Shown: positions 1 through 8,060 of the stretch, piece after piece | How the letters are laid out: each line of letters begins with the position of its first letter | Position numbering within the stretch: position 1 is the first letter of the stretch | Origin: an uncultured bacterium | GTDB taxonomy: Bacteria; Gemmatimonadota; Gemmatimonadetes; Longimicrobiales; RSA9 | DNA: 26,030 bases | Direction: 5' to 3' | NCBI GenBank assembly: GCA_937889645.1 | Contig: CALBZE010000153.1 | Location: 1-26,030 of the forward strand | Notes under the pieces: generated by a model | What the model was told of the DNA's origin: nothing | Database searches by the model: none | Seen by the model: the letters and a program-made list of their open reading frames with translations, nothing else | Position numbers and translations under genes: made by a program

Positions 1-922
1 GGATCTCGTCCAGCCGCTGCTCGATGATGTGCGCGATCAGCTCCCGCGGGACCTGCCGCTGGCTCCCCGGGCCGGGGCCGGGCACCTCGACCATCTCCCG
101 CGGGTCGACCAGCTGCGCCGAGGCGACGCCGTACTTCTCCTTCGCCTTCTCGGCCTCGGCGTACGTGATCGACAGCCCCTTCGCCAGGTCGTTCGTGACC
201 GTCACGCCGCCCCACGGGATCGTCGCGATGTGGCGCATCTTGCCATCGCGGAAGATCGCCAGCTCCGTCGTCGCGCCGCCCAGGTCCACCAGCGCCACGC
301 CGACATCCTTCTCGTCCTCGACGAGCACCGAGAGCGACGTCGCGAGCGACTCGTGCACAAGCGCGTCGATCTTGTAGCCCGCGCGGTTGATCGCCTTTCG
401 CAGGTTCTGCGTGGCCGTGGCCGAGCTGGTGATGATGTAGACCTCCGCCTCGAGGCGGGTGCCGATCATCCCGATCGGATCGCGGATCCCGGCCCTGTGG
501 TCGACCAGGTACTCCTGCGGCAGCACGTGCAGCACCTCGCGGTCGGCGGGGACGACGACGGCGCGCGCGACCTCGTGCACGCGGCGCACGTCGCTCGCGT
601 CGATCTCCTCCCGCCCCACGGCGACCACGCCCGTCGACGTCTTCGCGTGGATGTGCTCGCCCGCCACGCCCACGAACACGCGGTCGAGTGAGACGCCGGC
701 CATCAGCTCGGCCTCCTTCATCGCCGCGCGCACCGACTCCGTCGTCTCCTCCAGGTCGGTCACGACTTCTCGGCGCATCCCGGAGGTCCGGGCCTGGCCC
801 ACGCCCAAAACCTTGATCGCGGGACGACGCGGCAGTTCACCGCCGACCTCGACGATGACCGCACAGGTCTTCGTCGTCCCGATGTCCAGCCCGGCAAAGA
901 CGTTGGCTCGCATATCAGCCAT
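1..922 (-). CDS. ftsA: Cell division protein FtsA (3' end cut by window edge)
   Basis: FtsA is the actin-like ATPase that anchors FtsZ to the inner membrane and recruits later divisome proteins. About 307 codons are visible of a usual 400-430. The protein starts MADMRANVFAGLDIGTTK, with the phosphate-1 loop GLDIGTTK at residues 11-18. The FtsA-specific 1C subdomain region follows (roughly 80-160), and the phosphate-2 motif VDLGGATTE lies near residue 200. The C-terminal part, including the membrane-targeting amphipathic helix, lies beyond position 1. The ATG at 922 overlaps the end of ftsQ by 8 bp (915-922). An in-frame ATG at 913 is an alternative start just after the ftsQ stop. It is the last visible gene of the dcw operon; ftsZ would be expected next but cannot be seen. 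Identity is clear from the motifs and position. Confidence 0.96.
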   Translation of the reverse strand, partial: MADMRANVFAGLDIGTTKTCAVIVEVGGELPRRPAIKVLGVGQARTSGMRREVVTDLEETTESVRAAMKEAELMAGVSLDRVFVGVAGEHIHAKTSTGVVAVGREEIDASDVRRVHEVARAVVVPADREVLHVLPQEYLVDHRAGIRDPIGMIGTRLEAEVYIITSSATATQNLRKAINRAGYKIDALVHESLATSLSVLVEDEKDVGVALVDLGGATTELAIFRDGKMRHIATIPWGGVTVTNDLAKGLSITYAEAEKAKEKYGVASAQLVDPREMVEVPGPGPGSQRQVPRELIAHIIEQRLDEI

Positions 923-1664
923 TCGCGCTAGGGTTCAACGAGACCACGACCTGGTCCCGGAATCGTACGTCGATCCTGCGAACGACCGGCATCTCTCGCC
1001 GGCGTTCGAGGTCCTGGATCGTCAGTCTGAGCTGCTCCAGGCGCACGGCGTCGAACGCCATAGGGAGCAGCACTTCCGCGCTCGGCGGCTCGCGCAGGAG
1101 GATCCGGACCGCCTCGCCCTCCGCGGGGACGACCTCCGACACCCGCTCGGCGAAGCCCGGCGCGATTCGCGCGATCCGCGCGGCCGCTTCGATCAGCGCG
1201 GCCGTCGTCTCGCCCTCGACGACGCCGTCCTCCCCCACGCTCACCACGCCGCCCACGATCGGCACGTCGAGCACCGCCCCGGCCGGGTCGATCGGGAGGA
1301 CCCGGCCCGCCGCGTCCACCGCACGTAGCTCCGGCGTCCTCACCAGCGCGACCGGCTCGACCTCGACGATCGTCACGATCAGCGTCCGCGGCAGCTTGCG
1401 CGCGATCGTCGCGTCCGCGACCAGAGGGTGGCGGAGCAGCGCCTCGCGCCACGGCGTCGGGTCGTCGAACACGCTCGACGTGTCCGCGATCCCGCTCGCG
1501 GCAAGCGCCTCGTGCGGCGCCAGGTACCGCGTCCCGAGCACCTCGACCCTTTCCACCCGGAACGAGTCGATGCGACGCAGCAGGAGCGGCGCCTGCGCCG
1601 CGAGCGCCACGAATACGGCGAGCCCCAGGAGCCCCCAGCCCCAGCCGGGGACCGTGCGGCTCAC
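915..1664 (-). CDS. ftsQ: Cell division protein FtsQ (POTRA domain)
   Basis: FtsQ is a bitopic inner-membrane protein that links early and late divisome proteins through FtsB and FtsL. The product is 249 aa. It has one membrane helix near residues 7-28, then a POTRA segment (about 34-104: FRVERVEVLGTRYL, then RHPLVADATIARKLPRTLIVTIVEVEPVALV), then a beta-rich periplasmic domain ending RIDVRFRDQVVVSL. The GTG start at 1664 overlaps the murC stop as GTGA. This start gives the short basic N-terminus and single helix typical of the family. The open frame continues far upstream but there lies antisense-free in a shadow frame of murC. murB and ddl, which separate murC and ftsQ in many bacteria, are missing. 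Sequence conservation in FtsQ is low, so the call rests on topology, POTRA pattern and synteny. Confidence 0.93.
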   Translation of the reverse strand: MSRTVPGWGWGLLGLAVFVALAAQAPLLLRRIDSFRVERVEVLGTRYLAPHEALAASGIADTSSVFDDPTPWREALLRHPLVADATIARKLPRTLIVTIVEVEPVALVRTPELRAVDAAGRVLPIDPAGAVLDVPIVGGVVSVGEDGVVEGETTAALIEAAARIARIAPGFAERVSEVVPAEGEAVRILLREPPSAEVLLPMAFDAVRLEQLRLTIQDLERRREMPVVRRIDVRFRDQVVVSLNPSANG

Positions 1665-3106
1665 GCCCCGCCCTCCAGCCGCGCCCGCACGACGCGGCCC
1701 GTCTCGTCGATGTCGCCCGCGCCGAGCGTGAGGCACAGGTCGCCCGACCGCAGCGACGCCGCGAGCGCGTCGCGCAGCTCGGCCACGTCCGCGTGGTAGT
1801 GGACGTCCGCCGCGCCCGCCGCGCGGGCCGCGTCCGCGACCAGCGCGCCCGTAACCCCGGGGATCGGCGCCTCCCGCGCGGGATAGATGTCCGCGACCCA
1901 CACCGCGTCGGCGCCCGCGAGCGCCCGGCCGAACTCCGCCGCGAAGTCCCGCGTCCTCGAGTAGAGGTGCGGCTGGAACACGGCCACGAGCCGACGCTCC
2001 GGGTACGCGCTCCGCGCAGCGGCGAGCGTCGCCTCGATCTCCGTCGGGTGGTGCGCGTAGTCGTCGACGAAGAGCACGCCGCCCGCCTCGCCCAGCGCCT
2101 CGAACCGCCGGCCGACGCCGCGGAACTCCGCGAGCGCCCGCCGGATCGCCGCCAGGTCCGCGCCCACGTGCCGCGCCGCCGCGATCGCGCCCAGCGCGTT
2201 CCGCACGTTGTGCACGCCAGGCACCCCCAGCACCACCTCGCCCAGCGGCGTGCCGTGCTCGACCAGCATGAACCGGCTCCCGCGCCCCCGCGCCTCCACG
2301 TCGACCGCCCGCAGCTCGGCCTCGGGCGAGAGCCCGTAGCCGACGCCGCGCGCCCCGGCCGCCTCCTCGAGGAGCCGCTTCGCGCCCGCGTCGTCGACGC
2401 ACGCGGCGATCAGCCCCTGGTCCGGCACCGGCGCGACGAACTCGCGGAACGCCGCCTCGACGGCCTCGAACGTGCCGTAGACGTCCAGGTGGTCGGCCTC
2501 GATCGTCGTCACGACCGCAACGTCGGGCCGCAGCGTGAGGAACGACCGGTCGTACTCGTCGGCCTCGACCACGAAGAGCCGGTCCGAGCCGGGACGCAGC
2601 CCGCCACCCCACTCCGGGACCCGTCCGCCGACGAACCCCGTCGGGTCCAGCCCGGCATCCGCAAGGATCGCCGTCGTCATCGCCGTCGTCGTCGTCTTCC
2701 CGTGTGTCCCGGCGATGGCGACGACCGTCCCGCGGTTGACCAGCGCGCCCAACGCCTCGGCCCGCTTCAGCACCGGGATCCCGCGGGCGCGCGCCGCGGC
2801 CAGCTCGGGGTGATCGGCCGGGACCGCCGCCGTCGTGACCACCGCGACCGCGTTCGACACGTGCGACGGGTCGTGCCCTTCGACGATCTCCGCGCCCAGC
2901 GCGCGCAGCGCGTCCGCCGCCGGCCCGGAGCGGAGGTCGCAGCCCGTCGCGCGGCCGCCGCTCCGCAGCACCAACTCCGCCAACGCCGAGACCCCGGCGC
3001 CCGAGATCCCGACGAAATGGACCGGCCCGGACCGCGCGAGCTCGCGCAGGTCCAGCCCCGCGACCGCGCGGGCCCGATCGTTCGTGCCAGGATCTCGCTT
3101 CTCCAT
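1661..3106 (-). CDS. murC: UDP-N-acetylmuramate--L-alanine ligase MurC
   Basis: MurC adds L-alanine to UDP-MurNAc in the cytoplasm, the first amino-acid step of the peptidoglycan stem peptide. The product is 481 aa, close to the usual 450-490. The N-terminal Rossmann domain shows VHFVGISGAGVSALA (residues 29-43). The ATP loop GTHGKTTTT is near 133-141. The central-domain signature EADHLDVYG and the C-terminal DDYAHHPTEI are both present. The start is the ATG at 3106, which shares one base with the murG stop (TGATG). A GTG three bases upstream (3109) is equally possible and would make the GTGA overlap used elsewhere in this operon. The 3' end overlaps ftsQ by 4 bp. No fusion to Ddl or MurB is seen. 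Confidence 0.97.
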   Translation of the reverse strand: MEKRDPGTNDRARAVAGLDLRELARSGPVHFVGISGAGVSALAELVLRSGGRATGCDLRSGPAADALRALGAEIVEGHDPSHVSNAVAVVTTAAVPADHPELAAARARGIPVLKRAEALGALVNRGTVVAIAGTHGKTTTTAMTTAILADAGLDPTGFVGGRVPEWGGGLRPGSDRLFVVEADEYDRSFLTLRPDVAVVTTIEADHLDVYGTFEAVEAAFREFVAPVPDQGLIAACVDDAGAKRLLEEAAGARGVGYGLSPEAELRAVDVEARGRGSRFMLVEHGTPLGEVVLGVPGVHNVRNALGAIAAARHVGADLAAIRRALAEFRGVGRRFEALGEAGGVLFVDDYAHHPTEIEATLAAARSAYPERRLVAVFQPHLYSRTRDFAAEFGRALAGADAVWVADIYPAREAPIPGVTGALVADAARAAGAADVHYHADVAELRDALAASLRSGDLCLTLGAGDIDETGRVVRARLEGGA

Positions 3107-4365
3107 CACGCCACCAGGGACAGCATCCGTTCCGCGATCTCGCGCGCCGCATCCGGCCGCGCCCGCTCCCGCGCCCGCCCGGCCATCGCCTCGCGGAGCA
3201 CCGAGTCACCCGCGAGTCGCCGCAACTCCGACCACAGCCGCTCGGGCGACAGCTCCGACTCCGACACGCACACCGCCGCGCCCGCTTCCTCGAGCGCCCG
3301 CGCGTTGTGCGTCTGATGGTCCGCCGCCGCCGTGGGCAGCGGGACCAGGATCGCCGGGATCCCCCACGCCATCAGCTCCGCCGTCGCCATCGCGCCCGCG
3401 CGAGAGAGCGCGAAGTCCGCCGCCGCGAGCGCCTTCGGCATCTCCTCGATGTAGCCGACGACGCGGACCCAACCATCGACGCCGAGCGGCTCCAGCCGCG
3501 ACCGCACCGTGTCCAGGTGCGCCGGGCCCGTCGCCCAGAGGAGCTGGAAACCTGCAGGCGGCGCCTCGAGCGCGCCCGCCGCGACCGCCTCGAGCGTGCG
3601 GCACAGCGCCTCGTTCACCGCGCGGGCGCCCTGGCTCCCGCCGACCACCAGCCCGACCACCCCCTCCGGCGTGAGGCCGAACTCCTTGCGGCACTCCGCC
3701 CGGTCCAGCCCCGGGTCCGGCGGGCGGATCGGGTTGCCGAGCGCGAACACCCGCGTCCGCCGCCCTGGCCTCAGGTACCGCTCCGCCTCGGGGAAGCCGA
3801 GGTGGACCTGCCGCGCCCAGCGCGACAGCCACCGCGTCACCAGGCCGGGGTAGGAGTTCTGCTCCTGTACCGCGACCGGGACGCCCCGCAGCAGCGCCCA
3901 CGCGCACGCGGGCCCACTCGCGTAACCGCCCGTCCCCACCACCAGCTGCGGCCGCACCCGCCGGAACAGCCGCGCCAGCCCCACCGCACTCCCGATCAGC
4001 GACGGCACCAGCCGCCAGTTGCGCCAGACCCGGTCCCGCCGGATCGGCTCGAACGGCAGCAGCGTGTACGGGACGCCCTGCGCCGGCAGCACCCGCGCCT
4101 CGACGCCCCGTTGCGCGCCCACGAAGTGCGCCTCCACCCCCGGCCGCACCGCCCGCATCGCCGAGGCCAGCGCCAGCGCCGGGTACAGGTGCCCGCCCGT
4201 GCCGCCGCCCGCGAAGAGGACCCGGACCGACGCCGGCGCGCCCGTGCCGCCCGAGCCGGCCGGCGCGCCCTCACGCGCCGGGGCGCCGGCACCCGCGGCA
4301 CCCGCGGCACCCGCGGCACCCGCGGCACCCGCGGCACCCGCGGCGCGCGCCGAGCCCGCCGTCAC
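3106..4365 (-). CDS. murG: MurG lipid II glycosyltransferase with Ala-Ala-Gly repeat N-terminal extension
   Basis: MurG transfers GlcNAc from UDP-GlcNAc to lipid I on the cytoplasmic face of the inner membrane, making lipid II. The catalytic core begins near residue 47 (VRVLFAGGGTGGHLYPALAL) and carries the expected GGTGGH loop, GTGGYASGP, QEQNSYPG, GGSQGARAVN and SRAGAMATAEL motifs, ending at residue 419. The family usually starts only a few residues before the glycine loop. Here about 46 residues precede it, including six Ala-Ala-Gly units encoded by perfect 9-bp repeats. The GTG at 4365 overlaps the ftsW stop as GTGA. It is the only start codon I find in frame between that stop and the core: the Val before the core is GTC. 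So the extension is probably translated. It is not membrane-like and looks disordered. Confidence 0.95.
   Translation of the reverse strand: MTAGSARAAGAAGAAGAAGAAGAAGAGAPAREGAPAGSGGTGAPASVRVLFAGGGTGGHLYPALALASAMRAVRPGVEAHFVGAQRGVEARVLPAQGVPYTLLPFEPIRRDRVWRNWRLVPSLIGSAVGLARLFRRVRPQLVVGTGGYASGPACAWALLRGVPVAVQEQNSYPGLVTRWLSRWARQVHLGFPEAERYLRPGRRTRVFALGNPIRPPDPGLDRAECRKEFGLTPEGVVGLVVGGSQGARAVNEALCRTLEAVAAGALEAPPAGFQLLWATGPAHLDTVRSRLEPLGVDGWVRVVGYIEEMPKALAAADFALSRAGAMATAELMAWGIPAILVPLPTAAADHQTHNARALEEAGAAVCVSESELSPERLWSELRRLAGDSVLREAMAGRARERARPDAAREIAERMLSLVA
4291..4344. repeat. Six perfect 9-bp tandem repeats inside the murG 5' coding region
   Basis: The unit acccgcggc (+ strand) occurs six times without a mismatch from 4291 to 4344. 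On the coding (minus) strand it encodes Ala-Ala-Gly units near residues 8-25 of MurG. A copy-number change would add or remove three residues without shifting the frame, so length variation between strains is possible. No function is known for it. Confidence 0.95.
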
Positions 4366-5567
4366 GCCACCCCTCCCATCGGATCCACGGCCGGCTCGTC
4401 CCGGCTCCCCGCCCGCGCGATCGAGATCAGCACGCCGACCGCCGCCAGGCAGACCAGCAGGCTCGACCGGCCGTACGAGAAGAACGGCAGCGTCACGCCC
4501 GTGGTCGGGACCAGCGCCAGGTTGACCGCGATGTGCAGGAGCGCCTGCACCACGATCAGGTTCGTGGCGCCGATCGCCAGCAGCGAGCCGAACAGCTCCG
4601 GCGCCTGCCGCGCCACTCGGTACCCGACCATCGCGAAGCCGACGAAGAGCGCGACGACGGCGAACACCCCCACGAACCCCCACTCCTCGCCGATCATGGC
4701 GAAGAGGAAGTCGTTGTGCGCCTCCGGCAGGAAGCCGAACTTCTGCTCGCCGCGACCGAAGCCGCGACCGAGCGGGCCGCCGCTCCCCACCGCGATCAGC
4801 GACTGCCGGATCTGGTAGCTCACCCCCGCCGGGTCGTGCGACGGGTCCAGGAACGCGATCACGCGGCGCATCCGGTACGCCGCCGCCTCGACCTGCCCCC
4901 AGAGCAGCGGCAGCCCGACGAGCCCGAGCACCAGGAAGTGCCCGATCCGCGCGCCCGCCGCGAAGACGACCAGCGACGCCATCAGCACCACCATCGCCGC
5001 CGCCGAGAGGCTCGGCTCCAGCGCGATCAGTCCGGCGACGACGCCCCAAACGACCAGGAACGGCAGCAGCCCCCGGCTCAGGCTCGGGAGCTTGTCCTGC
5101 TTCTTCACCGCGAGCGCCGCCGTCCAGATCACCAGCGCAAGCTTCGCGAACTCCGATGGCTGCAGCGTCATTCCGCCCACGACCAGCCAACGGCGAGCGC
5201 CGTTGATCTCCGGCGCGATCGGCTGCGTCCCCGGCATCACGACCACGAGCAGCAACAGGATCACGGCGCCGAGGATCGGCCACGACAGACGCCGCAGATG
5301 CCGGTAGTCGATCCGCGCCAGCACGGCGAGGCCGACCAGCCCGACCGCGCCGCCGACGGCCTGACGCGCCACGTAGTAGTAGTCCGCGAGGCCGTTCATC
5401 TGCGCGTTCGCGGCGCTCGCGCTGTACAGCATCACGAGCCCGAAGGAGAGGAGGACCAGAGTGAGCAGCAGCAACACCGCTCCCTCCCACCCCGTGCCGA
5501 GGCGGGTCCGCTCCGTTACGGACAGGTCCTCCCACGTCGCCGTCGCGACGCCGGCGCCTCTACGCAT
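4362..5567 (-). CDS. ftsW: SEDS peptidoglycan polymerase FtsW
   Basis: FtsW is the septal SEDS glycosyltransferase that polymerises lipid II together with its partner transpeptidase FtsI, encoded upstream in this operon. The product is 401 aa with about ten hydrophobic helices. Family landmarks are NGARRWLVVG (122-131), LQPSEFAKLALV (135-145), GSGGPLGRGFGRGEQKFGFLPEAHNDFLFAMIGEE (about 261-294, with the conserved catalytic-loop Asp286) and VPTTGVTLPFFSYGRSS near the C-terminus. The segment EPSLSAAA (184-191) sits where many homologues have P-D-x-G-T, so that Asp is replaced by Ser. The ATG at 5567 overlaps the murD end by 8 bp, and no later plausible start precedes the first helix. FtsW is preferred over RodA because of the dcw location. 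Confidence 0.96.
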   Translation of the reverse strand: MRRGAGVATATWEDLSVTERTRLGTGWEGAVLLLLTLVLLSFGLVMLYSASAANAQMNGLADYYYVARQAVGGAVGLVGLAVLARIDYRHLRRLSWPILGAVILLLLVVVMPGTQPIAPEINGARRWLVVGGMTLQPSEFAKLALVIWTAALAVKKQDKLPSLSRGLLPFLVVWGVVAGLIALEPSLSAAAMVVLMASLVVFAAGARIGHFLVLGLVGLPLLWGQVEAAAYRMRRVIAFLDPSHDPAGVSYQIRQSLIAVGSGGPLGRGFGRGEQKFGFLPEAHNDFLFAMIGEEWGFVGVFAVVALFVGFAMVGYRVARQAPELFGSLLAIGATNLIVVQALLHIAVNLALVPTTGVTLPFFSYGRSSLLVCLAAVGVLISIARAGSRDEPAVDPMGGVA

Positions 5568-6954
5568 CTCCTTCGCCTTCTCCTCGGGCCAGGGCCGCGA
5601 AACGCCGGCCCCGCTCTTCGTAATCCCGGAACATGTCGAAGCTCGCGCACGCCGGAGACAGCAGGATCACGTCCCCGGGAACCGCGAGCGACGCCGCGCG
5701 CTCGACCACGTCCTCGAACGGGCCGTCCACGCGCTCGACCCGCACCGCGCCCGCCAGGTCCCTCTCGACCAGCCCCGCCGCCTCGCCGTACGCCACGACC
5801 GCCTTGACCCGGCCCTTCAGCTCCGGCAGCAGCGAGGTGTACGGCTCGCCCTTGTGCCGCCCGCCGAGCAGGAGCACCGTCGGGCGCGTCACGCTCCGAA
5901 GCGCGACGCGCGTCGACTCGACGTTCGTCGCCTTCGAGTCGTTGATCCACAGCACGCCGCCGCGCTCGACGATCGGCTCGAGCCGATGCTCGAGCGCGCG
6001 GAAGCTCCGCAGCCCTTCCCGCACCGCTTCCGCCTCCGCGCCCGCGAGCACCGCGACCAGCGCCGCCGCGAGCGCGTTCGCCCGGTTGTGTTCGCCCAGG
6101 ATCCGCAGCTCCGACGCGTGCACCAGCGGCTCCGCGCCCGACTCGGTCCGGAGCGTCAGCACCCCGTCGTCCGTGACGAAGCCGCCCAGCTCGCCCGGCT
6201 CCGGCGCGCTCCGCACGCGGAACAGGTAGCGCCGCCCCGGCGCGTCGCCCGGCAGCGCAAGCACTTCCGGCGACTCGCCGTTCAGCACCCAGGCGCTCGA
6301 ATCCGTGGCGTTCTCGAAGAGCCGCGCCTTGTCCGCGTAGTACGCCTCGACCGTCGCGTATCGGTCCAGGTGGTCCGGCGCCAGGTTCGTCACGACGCCG
6401 ATTCGTGGCGCGAACGTCTCGATGTCCGCGAGCTGGAACGAGCTGGCCTCAACCACGACCCAGTCCGGCGCCTCGTCCCGCCTCGCGACCTCCGAGAGCG
6501 CGAGGCCGATGTTCCCGGCAGCGGGCGCGTCCAGCCCCGCGGTCCGCAGCAGGTGCGACGCGAGCGCCGTCGTCGTCGTCTTCCCGTTCGTCCCCGTCAC
6601 CGCCGCGACCGGCGCGTCCAGGAACCGGAACGCGAACTCCAGCTCGGAGACGCGCGGCACCGCGGCGACCGCCGGGTCGTTGAGGATCCGCGCCGTCGGC
6701 GGGATCCCGGGGCTCACCACGATCAAGTCGCACGCGGCGATCTTCTCCGCCGAGTGCCCCCCCACCTCCGCCTCGCCCCCCGCCCGGCGCACCGCCTCCG
6801 CCGCTGCCCGAAGCGCGGGCGAGTCCCCCGCGTCCGACGCGTAGACGCGGTACCCGGCCCGGAGCGCGAGCTCCGCAGCCGCGCGCCCGCTCCGCGCGAG
6901 CCCGAGAATCGCCACCGTCCCGCCGGCCGCGCCGGCCTTCCGCGCCGTCGTCAC
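5560..6954 (-). CDS. murD: UDP-N-acetylmuramoyl-L-alanine--D-glutamate ligase MurD
   Basis: MurD adds D-glutamate to UDP-MurNAc-L-Ala in the cytoplasm. The product is 464 aa (family about 440-470). The N-terminal nucleotide-binding domain shows VAILGLARSGRAAAELA (14-30). The ATP loop GTNGKTTTT lies at 121-129. VEASSFQL, TNLAPDHLDRY and the C-terminal LLLGGRHKGEPY and LLSPACASFDMFRDYEERG are characteristic of MurD rather than MurE or MurF. The GTG at 6954 forms a GTGA overlap with the mraY stop and gives a short N-terminus before the first beta strand. The 3' end overlaps ftsW by 8 bp. The open frame upstream of the GTG is a shadow of mraY. Confidence 0.97.
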   Translation of the reverse strand: MTTARKAGAAGGTVAILGLARSGRAAAELALRAGYRVYASDAGDSPALRAAAEAVRRAGGEAEVGGHSAEKIAACDLIVVSPGIPPTARILNDPAVAAVPRVSELEFAFRFLDAPVAAVTGTNGKTTTTALASHLLRTAGLDAPAAGNIGLALSEVARRDEAPDWVVVEASSFQLADIETFAPRIGVVTNLAPDHLDRYATVEAYYADKARLFENATDSSAWVLNGESPEVLALPGDAPGRRYLFRVRSAPEPGELGGFVTDDGVLTLRTESGAEPLVHASELRILGEHNRANALAAALVAVLAGAEAEAVREGLRSFRALEHRLEPIVERGGVLWINDSKATNVESTRVALRSVTRPTVLLLGGRHKGEPYTSLLPELKGRVKAVVAYGEAAGLVERDLAGAVRVERVDGPFEDVVERAASLAVPGDVILLSPACASFDMFRDYEERGRRFAALARGEGEGDA

Positions 6955-8057
6955 CTGATCTTGAGCGTGCTGAACGCCAGCAGCGTGAAGAGGATCCCCA
7001 GGATCCAGAACCGGATGATCACCTTGCTCTCGACCCACCCCGATTTCTCGAAGTGGTGGTGCAGCGGCGCCATCCTCAGGATCCGTCTGCCCTGCCCGTA
7101 CCGCCGGGCCGTGTACTTGAAGTAGCCCACCTGCAGGATCACCGAGAGCGCCTCCAGCACGAAGACGCCGCCCACGATGACCAGCAGGAACTCCAGCTTC
7201 AGCAGGATCGCGACCGCGCCGATCGCGCCGCCGATCGCCAGCGACCCGGTGTCGCCCATGAAGACTTCCGCCGGGTGCGCGTTGAACCACAGGAACCCGA
7301 GCGCCGCGCCGGTCAGCGCGACCGCGAAGATCGCAAGTTCGCCCGCGCCCGGCAGGTAGAAGAAGCCCAGGTAATCCGCCGTGTCGACGCGGCCGATCAG
7401 GTACGCGAAGACCGCGAACGTCGCCGCCGCGATCGCCGAAAGCCCGGCCGCGAGGCCGTCCAGCCCGTCCGTCAGGTTCACCGCGTTCGAGCTGCCGGCC
7501 AGCACCACCATGACCCACGGCACGAAGACGATCGGCGCCAGGACCAGGTAGTGGTCCGCGAAGAAAGGCAGCCCCGTCCAGTTGAACGGGATCGGGCTGA
7601 TCGGCCAGTGCCACAGGTAGATCCCGAGGATCAGCCCGAGCAGCCCCTGCCCGATCAGCTTGTAGCGCCCAACCAGCCCCTCCGTCCGCCGACGCACGAC
7701 CTTCAAGTAGTCGTCGATGAACCCGAGCACGCCCATCCACACCAGGACGATCAGCGCGATGATCGTGTACGGGTTCGTCAGCTCCGCCCACAGCACCGTC
7801 GCGGTGACGGTCGCGATCAGGATCAGCACGCCGCCCATGGTGGGCGTGCCGGCCTTCCCGAGGTGCGTCTCCGGCCCGTCCTGCCGCACCACCTGCCCGA
7901 CGCGCAGCGTGCGCAGCCAGCGGATGACCGACGGCCCCAGCAGGAACGACAGAACCAGCGCCGTCACCATCGCTCCGGCCGCCCGGAACGTGATGTAGCG
8001 GAACAGGTTGAAGACGATGTGATACTCGGCCAGTGGCGTCAGCAGGTGGTAGAGCAC
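6951..8057 (-). CDS. mraY: Phospho-N-acetylmuramoyl-pentapeptide-transferase MraY
   Basis: MraY is the polytopic inner-membrane enzyme that transfers phospho-MurNAc-pentapeptide to undecaprenyl phosphate, forming lipid I. The product is 368 aa, near the standard 360, with about ten helices. Active-site landmarks are KAGTPTMGG (68-76), FIDDYLK with Asp115/Asp116, NAVNLTDGLDGLAAG (191-205), FMGDTGSLAIGG (266-277) and the PLHHHFEKSGW loop (331-341). The start is the GTG at 8057, three bases after the murF stop, with GAGGGAGAG upstream as a Shine-Dalgarno stretch overlapping the end of murF. The 3' end overlaps murD as GTGA. Confidence 0.97.
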   Translation of the reverse strand: MLYHLLTPLAEYHIVFNLFRYITFRAAGAMVTALVLSFLLGPSVIRWLRTLRVGQVVRQDGPETHLGKAGTPTMGGVLILIATVTATVLWAELTNPYTIIALIVLVWMGVLGFIDDYLKVVRRRTEGLVGRYKLIGQGLLGLILGIYLWHWPISPIPFNWTGLPFFADHYLVLAPIVFVPWVMVVLAGSSNAVNLTDGLDGLAAGLSAIAAATFAVFAYLIGRVDTADYLGFFYLPGAGELAIFAVALTGAALGFLWFNAHPAEVFMGDTGSLAIGGAIGAVAILLKLEFLLVIVGGVFVLEALSVILQVGYFKYTARRYGQGRRILRMAPLHHHFEKSGWVESKVIIRFWILGILFTLLAFSTLKIR

Positions 8058-8060
8058 ACG

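Noticed and set aside
915..3209. A 764-residue minus-strand open frame covering murC and ftsQ
   Set aside because: Its first two thirds are a low-complexity Arg/Gly shadow of murC; only the last 249 codons, from the GTG at 1664, are ftsQ.
1793..3316. Long plus-strand open frames across the dcw operon (for example 1793-3316, 7053-9926, 9314-11440, 11107-13656)
   Set aside because: These are Arg/Pro/His-rich antisense shadows of high-GC genes, with no domain motifs, no Shine-Dalgarno sites and conserved genes on the other strand.
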